Below, one piece after another: positions 1 through 6,740 of a DNA stretch of 40,732 bases. This DNA is from a virus, in IMG/VR virus record IMGVR_UViG_3300042866_000633, positions 1 to 40,732 of that record; one strand, 5' to 3'. Position numbers and translations under genes: made by a program. The first letter of the stretch is position 1; each line of letters starts with the position of its first letter. The notes beneath the pieces are model-generated. The model ran no database searches. It was not told the DNA's origin and saw nothing but the letters and a program-made list of their open reading frames with translations.

Positions 1-127
1 CAGAGGTTTTCGGCGCGGGAAGCAAATACGTCTACCGCAAAGACTGGATCTACTCGCAGAAGGATGCCACCGGCAGGTGGTTCCGGTACAACGTGGTGAC
101 CAATGAGCAGGATGGCTGGTCAACCAT
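1..127. repeat. Terminal direct repeat, copy 1 (circular assembly overlap)
   Basis: The first 127 bases are identical to the last 127 (40606-40732). An overlap of exactly 127 is what a k=127 de Bruijn assembler leaves when a contig closes on itself. The repeat is therefore best read as proof of a circular or circularly permuted genome, not as a biological terminal repeat. A gene continues in frame across the join, which supports this. Confidence 0.9.
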
Positions 128-263
128 AACGTACACGCAGGGCGCGGCCATCGCTGGGGATACGGCGTTTGATGTCGTGTACACCGACGGCGCGACAGAA
201 ATCGATTACGTGTACATGGTGCTGAACACCAGCACCGTGCTGCTGCGAGCACAGGTGGTGTGA
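1..263 (+). CDS. C-terminal end of tail adhesin-like protein (continues from 39426)
   Basis: The frame that opens with ATG at 39426 is still open at the right edge. When the 127-base overlap is collapsed it continues in the same frame here to a TGA at 261-263, giving a 480-residue protein. The codon phase matches exactly (codon starts at base 3). This segment encodes the last ~87 residues, including YRKDWIYSQK and a beta-rich end with VLNTSTVLLRAQVV. See the entry at 39426 for its character. The next gene starts one base after the stop. Confidence 0.85.
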   Translation, partial: EVFGAGSKYVYRKDWIYSQKDATGRWFRYNVVTNEQDGWSTITYTQGAAIAGDTAFDVVYTDGATEIDYVYMVLNTSTVLLRAQVV

Positions 264-264
264 C

Positions 265-426
265 ATGACTATCGCTCAAATCATCGAGATGCTCAAACGC
301 CGGCTGGTCAATCTGAGCCAGCTTCGCACCAGTGCCGCCGACCTGGGCGACTTGGACCGGGTGTCCATCATCGACGCGGAAATCGCGGAAACGCAGAACA
401 CCCTTGCCGCGCTAGAAACGCTGTAA
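265..426 (+). CDS. Small conserved phage protein, 53 aa
   Basis: ATG one base after the preceding stop, ending TAA. The protein starts MTIAQIIEMLKRRLVNLSQL and continues with an acidic, leucine-rich helix ending TLAALETL, so it is predicted to be almost wholly helical and probably a short coiled coil. Proteins of this length and pattern are common in the tail/adhesin block of phages, but I know no function for them. It lies between two repetitive tail proteins and probably belongs to the same late transcript. Coupling to the upstream gene is likely because no strong separate ribosome site is needed. Confidence 0.75.
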   Translation: MTIAQIIEMLKRRLVNLSQLRTSAADLGDLDRVSIIDAEIAETQNTLAALETL

Positions 427-429
427 GCC

Positions 430-1599
430 ATGCTGCTGACGCTACTGCAGCTCAACCTGCAGTCCTCCGCGCAATACCAGGCATACTGGATCGCGCACGC
501 CGCCGCGAGTTGGCCGGGTGTGCCAACGGGCGCGCAGATTAAGGCTGGCAACCTCTCCAACTCATCGCCCGCGAGTTACAGCGGCAGCGAGCCTGTCACC
601 GACAGCAGCACGGGCACGCGGACGATTGACGAAGCGACGGCGATCACCGGGCTGACAGCCAGCACTGCGTACACCCTGGCGTGGGTGGTCTGGGATAGCG
701 TTGCAGATACATACAGCAATGTTGTTGTCGGTGATGTCACGACAGATGCGGCTGGAAGCGTAATCACCCCGGCAGCGGGCACCTCGACTGCAGGCACCCT
801 GGCCGGATCGGCTACCGCCGCTGCTGCAATCACCGAGGCCACTGGCGCGGCCACGACCAACACTCTCGCCGCAGCCTCGACGGCTGCCGCCACGATCACC
901 GCCGCCGCTGGTGTCGCCACCACCTCAACCATGGCGTCGGGGTCTGCCACTGCGGCGGCGATCACCCCAGCCGCTGGTGCTGCCACGGCCAGCACGTTGA
1001 CTGCGGCGGCAACGGCAGCGGCATCCATCACCGCCGCCGCCGGGTCGACAACGGCCAGCACCATGGTCGGCACAGGCCTGACCGCAGGCGCATCGGCGAT
1101 CACTCCGGCGGCTGGCTCTACGACGGCCAGCACGCTTGCCGCATCGGCGACGGCCTCTGCTGCAATCACCCCAGCCGCTGGCTCGACGGCAGCCAGCACT
1201 CTCGGCGCAGCATCAACGGCGTCGGCATCCATTACCCCGGCGGCAGGCGCGGCTGCGGCATCGACGTTTGCCGCCAGCGCCGTGTCCGCATCGGTGGCAA
1301 TTGCAGCGGCTGGCGCATCGTCGGCGCAGACCATGGGGGCGAGTGCCACGGCACTGGCGGCGATCACCCCGGCGGCTGGGGTGGCCACGGGGCTGACCCT
1401 TTCGCCACCCGGGACAGCACTCGACCTGATCCTCAAGATACTGAGCAACCGACAAGAGTTGAACGCAAGCACTGGGACGTTCACAATTTACGACAACGAC
1501 TCGGTGACCGTGCTGTACACGGCAAACGCATGGGCTGATGCCGCAGGCACGATTCCCTACTCGGGCGGCACCCTGGCTCGAATTGATGCGCTGGTCTAA
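430..1599 (+). CDS. Repetitive Ala/Thr/Ser-rich tail or surface protein, 389 aa
   Basis: Three parts can be seen. Residues 1-~105 look like a fibronectin type III-like beta domain (WPGVPTGAQ early, then TGLTASTAYTLAWVVWDS). Residues ~112-325 consist of about ten degenerate repeats of 22 residues with the core ITPAAGxxTASTLxAxATA. The last ~60 residues form a separate domain (LDLILKILSNRQELNA ... IDALV) of the kind often closing phage structural proteins. The repeats probably form an extended stalk or beta-rich rod. It lies among virion genes, so it is probably a fibre, appendage or decoration; the host-contact role is inference. The stop overlaps the next ATG by one base. Confidence 0.75.
   Translation: MLLTLLQLNLQSSAQYQAYWIAHAAASWPGVPTGAQIKAGNLSNSSPASYSGSEPVTDSSTGTRTIDEATAITGLTASTAYTLAWVVWDSVADTYSNVVVGDVTTDAAGSVITPAAGTSTAGTLAGSATAAAAITEATGAATTNTLAAASTAAATITAAAGVATTSTMASGSATAAAITPAAGAATASTLTAAATAAASITAAAGSTTASTMVGTGLTAGASAITPAAGSTTASTLAASATASAAITPAAGSTAASTLGAASTASASITPAAGAAAASTFAASAVSASVAIAAAGASSAQTMGASATALAAITPAAGVATGLTLSPPGTALDLILKILSNRQELNASTGTFTIYDNDSVTVLYTANAWADAAGTIPYSGGTLARIDALV
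763..1410 (+). repeat. ~66-bp coding tandem repeats (22 aa, about 10 copies)
   Basis: From ATC at 763 to ATC at 1363 the coding sequence advances 200 codons in nine steps, i.e. about 22 residues per unit, plus a partial tenth unit. Units keep ITPAAG (or ITAAAG) at the start and ASTL/TSTM in the middle, with divergent DNA. Some units are one to two residues longer or shorter. Such arrays change copy number readily by recombination or slippage. Confidence 0.85.
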
Positions 1600-1829
1600 T
1601 GGCAACCGAAGCCGACATCCTCGCAGTCCTGACCGGCCGCAAGCAGTTTGACGGCAGGCAGTGGCGGGTCTATAACGCAAGCAATGTGGAAATTGCAGAC
1701 TCGGGTGGAGTATTATGGAAAGGTGTCCACGGGGCACTGCTCTGGAACGTCAACGCCGTCCGAATCCGGCATCACAGACCCTCTGGGGTCTTTTTATTCG
1801 GGCAACTTGGCAACCGTGACCCAAGGTGA
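1599..1829 (+). CDS. Short hypothetical protein, 76 aa (3' end uncertain)
   Basis: ATG overlaps the stop of the previous gene by one base (TAATG), a typical coupled arrangement. The first ~45 residues (MATEADILAVLTGRKQFDGR then WRVYNASNVEIADSGGVLW) look like genuine phage coding sequence. The last ~30 are basic, low in information and run through an intrinsic terminator hairpin at 1776-1795. The biologically relevant part may therefore be only the N-terminal half, or the frame may be decayed at its end. No function recognised. Confidence 0.5.
   Translation: MATEADILAVLTGRKQFDGRQWRVYNASNVEIADSGGVLWKGVHGALLWNVNAVRIRHHRPSGVFLFGQLGNRDPR
1776..1797 (+). terminator. Intrinsic terminator before the head genes
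   Basis: Six-bp stem (1776-1781 with 1786-1791), four-base loop, followed directly by a T run to 1795 and TT after one A. It lies 40 bases upstream of the portal start, between the tail-fibre block and the head block. It may lower transcription into the head genes or mark the end of a short transcript starting near 1717. Confidence 0.7.
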
Positions 1830-1834
1830 AAATC

Positions 1835-3472
1835 ATGAACAAAATCGAAGATATGTGCCACCGGTACAACACCCTCAAGGGCTCCCGGGGCAACTGGGAG
1901 ACCCACTGGGAGGAGATCGCGGAGCGTGTGCTCCCCCGGCAGCGCGGTTTTGTGGGCCAGCGCAGCGATGGTGAGAAGAAGTCCGAGAAGATTTTTGATT
2001 CCCGGCCACAGATCGCCCTGGATCGCTTTGCCGCAGTCATGGACTCCATGCTCACGCCGCGCCAGTCGAAGTGGCACAACTTGCGCACGACTGACGAGTC
2101 CCTGAACCGTCAGTTCGCGGTGCAGGACTGGTTCTATCAGGTCAACAACATCCTGCACCAGATGCGCAACTCGCCGAAGGCCAACTTCGCCGGGCAGAAT
2201 TACGAACGGTGGATCTCGATGGGTGCTTTCGGCACGGGTTCCCTGTTCATCGACTTCGCGGCCGGCGTGGGCCTGCGGTATCGGTGCATCAACCTGCGGG
2301 ACACCTTCTTTTTGGAGAACCATCAGGGCATCATTGACTCCGTGTACCGGTGCTTCAAGCACACGGCGCGGCAGGCGGCGCAGCGGTGGGGTGAGCAGAA
2401 CCTGCCCGAGAAGGTGCGCAAGGCGCTGGAGAACCCCAGCCGCCAGAACGAGCAGTTCGAATTTTTGCATGTCGTGGCACCCCGCACCGACTACGACTCG
2501 GGCCGCGCAGACGCCCGGGGCAAGCCGTGGGCGTCCTATTACCTGTCGGTGGCCGAGAAGATGCTCCTCGCACCCGAGGGTGGGTTCACCAGCTTCCCGT
2601 ACAGCATCGCCCGCTATGTCACGGCACCCGAGGAGGTCTACGGACGCTCGCCTGCGATGACGGCGCTTGCCGACATCAAGATGCTCAACGAGATGTCCAA
2701 GACCGACATCCGCGCCGTCCACAAACTCGTGGACCCACCGATCCTGCTGCACGATGACGGCATCCTGGGCGGCGGGGCCACCACGATTCGCATGCAGCCT
2801 GGTGGCCTGAATCCCGGTGGCGTGAACCGCAACGGTCAGCAGATGATCCAGCCGTTCACCACGGGTGCCCGGGTGGACATCAACGAGCAGAAGATGGAGC
2901 AGCGGCGCATCGCCATCGACGATGCGTTCCTCGTGACCCTGTTCCAGATCCTCGTGGACACGCCGCGCATGACCGCCACCGAGGCGCTGATCCGGGCACA
3001 GGAGAAAGGGATGCTCTTGACCCCGACGATGGGGCGTCAGCAGTCCGAGGCGCTCGGGCCGCAGATCGAGCGCGAACTCGACCTCCTGATGTTCCACCGC
3101 ATCCTGCCGCCGATGCCGCGTGAACTGGTGGAGGCCGGGGGCGACTACGAGATCGTCTACGACTCCCCGATGTCCCGCATGGCTCGGGCCGAGGAACTCG
3201 TGGGTGTGCAGCGCACCATGGAACTGCTGGCCCCGTTTGCCCAGATCGACCCGAGCGTGCTCGATGTGTTTGACCGGGACGCACTGGCCCGCTTGACGGC
3301 CGAGGTGTCCGGGGTGCCGACTCCCGTGCTTCGCAGTCAGGAGCAGGTTGACGCGATCCGGGCGCAACGGGCACAGCAGGAGCAGGAGGCCATGGCCATT
3401 CAGGCCGCACAGCCCATCGCTGGTGCCATGAAGGACGCGGCGCAAGCGAACCAGTTGCTGATGGGCGCATGA
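1835..3472 (+). CDS. Portal / head-to-tail connector protein, 545 aa
   Basis: Matches the head-tail connector family of T7-like and BPP-1-like podophages in length and character: an early MNKIEDMCHRYNTLKGSRGN segment, a central LTPRQSKWHNLR, and a Gln-rich C-terminal helix ending QANQLLMGA. It would form the dodecameric ring at the capsid vertex through which DNA is packaged and ejected. A GTG nine bases upstream is in frame, but AAGGTG lies at proper distance before ATG 1835, which I therefore take as the start. Its last bases overlap the next start (ATGA), so expression is coupled to the Bbp19-like gene. Confidence 0.93.
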   Translation: MNKIEDMCHRYNTLKGSRGNWETHWEEIAERVLPRQRGFVGQRSDGEKKSEKIFDSRPQIALDRFAAVMDSMLTPRQSKWHNLRTTDESLNRQFAVQDWFYQVNNILHQMRNSPKANFAGQNYERWISMGAFGTGSLFIDFAAGVGLRYRCINLRDTFFLENHQGIIDSVYRCFKHTARQAAQRWGEQNLPEKVRKALENPSRQNEQFEFLHVVAPRTDYDSGRADARGKPWASYYLSVAEKMLLAPEGGFTSFPYSIARYVTAPEEVYGRSPAMTALADIKMLNEMSKTDIRAVHKLVDPPILLHDDGILGGGATTIRMQPGGLNPGGVNRNGQQMIQPFTTGARVDINEQKMEQRRIAIDDAFLVTLFQILVDTPRMTATEALIRAQEKGMLLTPTMGRQQSEALGPQIERELDLLMFHRILPPMPRELVEAGGDYEIVYDSPMSRMARAEELVGVQRTMELLAPFAQIDPSVLDVFDRDALARLTAEVSGVPTPVLRSQEQVDAIRAQRAQQEQEAMAIQAAQPIAGAMKDAAQANQLLMGA

Positions 3473-3720
3473 ACCTCAACCCCCTGACGCTCATTCGTGG
3501 CCGAGCCTACCGGGCCACGTTCAACAATCCACAGGGTCGCAAGGTGCTGGCCGACCTGAGGCGCTTCTGCAGGGCATCCGTGCCCACGGCAGATGTGAAC
3601 AATGTCCAGACCACTTACCTCCTCGAAGGCAGGCGCGAAGTGTGGTGCCGCATCCAGGCCCACCTGAACCTGACCGACGAGGATGTAATCAACTTGATCG
3701 AGGATTCCCCAAATGAGTAA
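3469..3720 (+). CDS. Bbp19-like small virion-module protein, 83 aa
   Basis: Overlaps the portal stop by four bases. The pattern VLADLRRFCRA ... LEGRREVWCRIQAHLNLTDE is characteristic of the Bbp19 family found directly after the portal in BPP-1-like phages. Family members are small helical proteins; their precise role is not established. The next gene starts inside its last codons (3713), so portal, this gene and scaffold form a coupled unit. Confidence 0.8.
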   Translation: MNLNPLTLIRGRAYRATFNNPQGRKVLADLRRFCRASVPTADVNNVQTTYLLEGRREVWCRIQAHLNLTDEDVINLIEDSPNE

Positions 3721-4570
3721 TGCTGCTGCCGCCCTGCTGGGCGATAACGGTGGCGCTGGAGCCGGTGCCCCCGGTGCCGGTGCTGCGCCTACTGGTGTCG
3801 CACCCACGGCACAACCGAGCCCAGGCTCAGTCTGGACCGCTGCGTTCGACGAGGACACGAACGCGTACGTGAGCAACAAGGGGTGGAAGGAACCCCAGGA
3901 CCTCCTGATGTCCTACCGCAATCTGGAGAAGTTTGCCGGTGGCGCCAAGAACCTGCTCGAACTGCCGCCCGAGGACGCCAGTCCCGAGGCGCTGGATGCC
4001 TTCTACACCAAACTCGGCCGGCCGGCGAGCCCAGACGAGTACGGCATTCGCCCGCCCGAGGGTGCTGACCCTGAACTGACGAACTGGTTCAAGGGGACCG
4101 CGCACAAACTGGGTCTGAGCGCCAAACAGGCGCAGCAACTCTACAGCGAGTGGAACGGCATGTCTGGTTCGCTGCAGGAGAAACTCCAGACGCAGCAGGC
4201 GCAGGAGTCCGAGAAGGCCATCGGGTCGCTCAAGCAGGAGTGGGGTCAGGCGTTTGACACGAACATCGGCGCGGGCCGTCGGGCCGTCGCAGCACTAGGT
4301 CTGGACGCTGGGAAACTCGCGGCCTACGAAGAGAAACTCGGGACATCCGAGATGCTCAAGCTCTTTGCGACCCTCGGGTCCAAGATGGGCGAGGACACTT
4401 TCGCCGGGGAGCGTGGTGAAGGTGGGTTTGGTACCACGCCAGCCCAGGCCAAAGCCCAGATCGCCGATTTGAAGCTGGACAAGTCGTTCATGGACAAGTA
4501 CCTCTCGGGAGACCGAGACGCCGTGGGCAAGATGTCCCGACTCATGGAGGCCGCGTATGCAGGCGGATGA
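3713..4570 (+). CDS. Capsid assembly / scaffolding protein, 285 aa
   Basis: A Gly/Ala/Pro-rich flexible N-terminus (residues ~10-40) is followed by an acidic, helical body with long charged stretches (LQTQQAQESEKAIGSLKQEW) and a C-terminal helical tail with KMSRLMEAAYAGG. The position between portal and major capsid gene and the composition are those of a podophage scaffold that guides procapsid assembly and then leaves. A GAGG lies about nine bases before the ATG. No protease signature is visible. The stop overlaps the start of the next gene by 14 bases. Confidence 0.82.
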   Translation: MSNAAAALLGDNGGAGAGAPGAGAAPTGVAPTAQPSPGSVWTAAFDEDTNAYVSNKGWKEPQDLLMSYRNLEKFAGGAKNLLELPPEDASPEALDAFYTKLGRPASPDEYGIRPPEGADPELTNWFKGTAHKLGLSAKQAQQLYSEWNGMSGSLQEKLQTQQAQESEKAIGSLKQEWGQAFDTNIGAGRRAVAALGLDAGKLAAYEEKLGTSEMLKLFATLGSKMGEDTFAGERGEGGFGTTPAQAKAQIADLKLDKSFMDKYLSGDRDAVGKMSRLMEAAYAGG

Positions 4571-4799
4571 GGTCCGCTTGCGTCTGATGGAGGTGCTGAT
4601 TCCAGCGGCATCCAAGCACGGAATCTTCGGGGAAACGCAATTGATCTTGGACACTTGCACCCAACTCGAAAATTATGTGCTAGGATTACAACCAGCGGGG
4701 GAAGTACCGACCCCCACTACCCGGAAAACACTGAGTCGGCCCGTCAGGACAACCGAGACTCAAATTCCCGGATTTCTTGACCCCACTCGTGGTGGATAA
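4557..4799 (+). CDS. Small conserved head-module protein, 80 aa
   Basis: Starts inside the 3' end of the scaffold gene. The N-terminal half (VRLRLMEVLIPAASKHGI then LILDTCTQLENYVLG) is a helical pattern that I recognise from small proteins sitting between scaffold and capsid genes in podophages. The C-terminal half is proline/threonine-rich and probably disordered. Function unknown. Confidence 0.7.
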   Translation: MQADEVRLRLMEVLIPAASKHGIFGETQLILDTCTQLENYVLGLQPAGEVPTPTTRKTLSRPVRTTETQIPGFLDPTRGG

Positions 4800-4850
4800 G
4801 TCGAACCAAGCCCTCGGTCACTTGTTTCAACTTTATTCGGAGTAACCACC

Positions 4851-5720
4851 ATGAGTTTCCAAGTTACCACCGCCTTCGTCCAGCAGTATTCGAGCAATGT
4901 CTCGTTGCTGTTGCAGCAGCGCGGTTCCAAGCTGCGTGATGCAGTGACAGTCGGTTCCTACACCGGCAAAGCAGCCAAGGCTGTCGAGCAGATCGGCGCA
5001 GTCACCGCGCAGGCCCGCACCAGCCGCCACGCTGACACCCCGCTGATCTCCACGCCTCACGATGCCCGTTGGGTTTTCCCCAGCGACTTCGAGTGGGCCG
5101 ACATGATCGACGATCAGGACAAGCTTCGCATGCTGATCGACCCCACGAGCCCCTATGCCTTGAACGGCGCGTATGCGCTGGGTCGGGCCATGGACGACCT
5201 CATCATCTCGGCTGCTCTGGGCACCGCTTTGACCGGTGAGAACGGCTCGACCAGCACCGCGTTTGCCACCGCCACCCAGCAGATCGCTGTCGGCGCCACC
5301 GGCATGACCGTTGCCAAACTGCGTCAGGCCCGCCGCATCCTGTTGACCAATGAGGTCGATGTGGAGTCGGACCCCCTCTACATTGCGGTGACCGCAGTGC
5401 AGATGGACAACCTGCTCGGCACGACCGAGGTGACCTCCTCGGACTACAACAGCGTGAAGGCACTGGTCCAGGGCAACGTGGACACGTTTCTCGGCTTCAA
5501 GTTCATCCAGTGCGAGCGCCTCGGCGTCGACGGCTCGGGTGATCGTCGCTGCTTTGCTTGGGCCAAGTCGGGTCTGCACCTGGGTATGTGGAACGATGTC
5601 AACACGAAGATCAGCGAGCGTGCGGACAAGTCCTACGCCACGCAGGTGTACGTGAAAGGGACCTTCGGTGCCACCCGCACTGAAGAGAAGAAAGTCGTCG
5701 AGATCATCTGCGATCTGTAA
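4851..5720 (+). CDS. Major capsid protein, 289 aa
   Basis: Resembles the capsid family of BPP-1-like podophages (HK97 fold expected). An N-terminal helix (MSFQVTTAFVQQYSSNVSLL) is followed by a loop rich in Thr/Ala, an HDARWVFPSDFEWADMID segment, and a C-terminal domain with GHL-type beta strands (CFAWAKSGLHLGMWND) ending KKVVEIICDL. No N-terminal protease-cleaved delta domain is evident. CGGAG lies before the ATG in a 51-base leader without another gene, consistent with strong separate translation. It is followed after 15 bases by the cement protein gene. Confidence 0.93.
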   Translation: MSFQVTTAFVQQYSSNVSLLLQQRGSKLRDAVTVGSYTGKAAKAVEQIGAVTAQARTSRHADTPLISTPHDARWVFPSDFEWADMIDDQDKLRMLIDPTSPYALNGAYALGRAMDDLIISAALGTALTGENGSTSTAFATATQQIAVGATGMTVAKLRQARRILLTNEVDVESDPLYIAVTAVQMDNLLGTTEVTSSDYNSVKALVQGNVDTFLGFKFIQCERLGVDGSGDRRCFAWAKSGLHLGMWNDVNTKISERADKSYATQVYVKGTFGATRTEEKKVVEIICDL

Positions 5721-5735
5721 TCAGGAGCACACGAC

Positions 5736-6161
5736 ATGGCACGCACCTACGCAAACGAAGTTGCCAACTTTGGCACCAGTCCCGTCGCAAACGTTGACGG
5801 CGGAATCCACGGGGGCCGGCTGCGCCGCTTCCGTGCCTCGTTCACCATGGCGTCCCAAGCCTCCGGTGATGACATCGTGCTGGCCCGGGTTCCGGCCGGC
5901 TACCGCTTCGCTTTCGGCATCATCAACGCTTCGGCGACGATGGGTGCCTCGGCAACGGTGGCCATCGGCATCACTGGTACCACGGGCAAGTACCGCGCCG
6001 CTGCGGTGTTCACAGCTGCGGCTCCCACGCTGTTCGCCGTCAACACTGCTGCCGACGATGATGCCCTGACGGCCGAAGAGACCGTGCTTCTGACCATCGG
6101 AGTTGCCGCGCTGCCGTCCTCGGGTACGGCCTACGTGGACCTGTACTACTCCGCACCGTGA
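5736..6161 (+). CDS. Capsid cement/decoration protein, Bbp16-like, 141 aa
   Basis: Small, beta-rich, Ala/Gly/Thr-rich protein directly after the capsid gene, the place and size of the BPP-1 Bbp16 cement protein (a jellyroll that stabilises the shell). Visible features are an N-terminal MARTYANEVANFG, a central LARVPAGYRFAFGIINAS and a last strand TAYVDLYYSAP. Assignment rests on position and character, so another head decoration family is possible. AGGAG stands upstream of the ATG. Confidence 0.78.
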   Translation: MARTYANEVANFGTSPVANVDGGIHGGRLRRFRASFTMASQASGDDIVLARVPAGYRFAFGIINASATMGASATVAIGITGTTGKYRAAAVFTAAAPTLFAVNTAADDDALTAEETVLLTIGVAALPSSGTAYVDLYYSAP

Positions 6162-6178
6162 TGAACCGGGACTGAGCG

Positions 6179-6739
6179 GTGCCGTCCGTCATCGACCTGT
6201 GCAACAGCGCCCTGGACAAACTGGGTCAGGGTGCGATCACGAGTCTTTCGGACGGCACCAAATCGGCCAAGTTGTGCAACCGCAACTGGCCCCTCGTGCG
6301 CGACCGGGTTCTGCGGTCACATCCGTGGAACTTCGCAGTCAAGCGCACCACACTCGCCGCCAGTGAAACCGCCCCGACTTGGGGGTACACGGCACAGTTT
6401 CCCATCCCGACCGACTGCCTCCGATTGATCGAGGTTCGTGACCTCTCGACCGACGAGTTCCAGATTGAGAACGGGCACATCCACGCCAACGCCACGGTTC
6501 TCTACATCCGCTACATCTCGCGCATCGAGGACCCGAATGTCTACGATGCCCTGTTCGTGGACACCGTGGCCACGCGCCTTGCCGCAGAGTTGAGCGAAGC
6601 CTTTGACCAGAGCACATCGAAGAAGAAGGCGCTGCTGGAGGAGTACGATGCCTTCCTCGACGATGCGAAGCGGGCCGATGCGCAGGAGAACCCGCCTGCC
6701 TCCTATGAGGAAGATGACTGGATCAAAGTGAGGTACTGA
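6179..6739 (+). CDS. Tail tubular protein A-like head-tail adaptor, 186 aa
   Basis: GTG start 17 bases after the cement stop. The motif series SVIDLCNSALDKLGQG, a central LRSHPWNFA and YTAQFPIPTDCLRLIEV are the signature of the T7 gp11/TTPA-type adaptor that sits under the portal. The C-terminal half is helical and ends acidic. It is followed immediately by the TTPB-like gene, as in T7. The ribosome site before the GTG is weak. Confidence 0.87.
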   Translation: MPSVIDLCNSALDKLGQGAITSLSDGTKSAKLCNRNWPLVRDRVLRSHPWNFAVKRTTLAASETAPTWGYTAQFPIPTDCLRLIEVRDLSTDEFQIENGHIHANATVLYIRYISRIEDPNVYDALFVDTVATRLAAELSEAFDQSTSKKKALLEEYDAFLDDAKRADAQENPPASYEEDDWIKVRY

Positions 6740-6740
6740 G

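Noticed and set aside
576-1484. 302-codon minus-strand frame opposite the repeat protein
   Set aside because: A mirror of the Ala/Thr repeats; low-complexity DNA gives open frames on both strands.
1772-3445. 557-codon frame antisense to the portal gene
   Set aside because: Shadow of a G+C-rich gene: composition is His/Gly/Leu/Arg-rich without any family pattern, and the plus strand encodes a clear portal.
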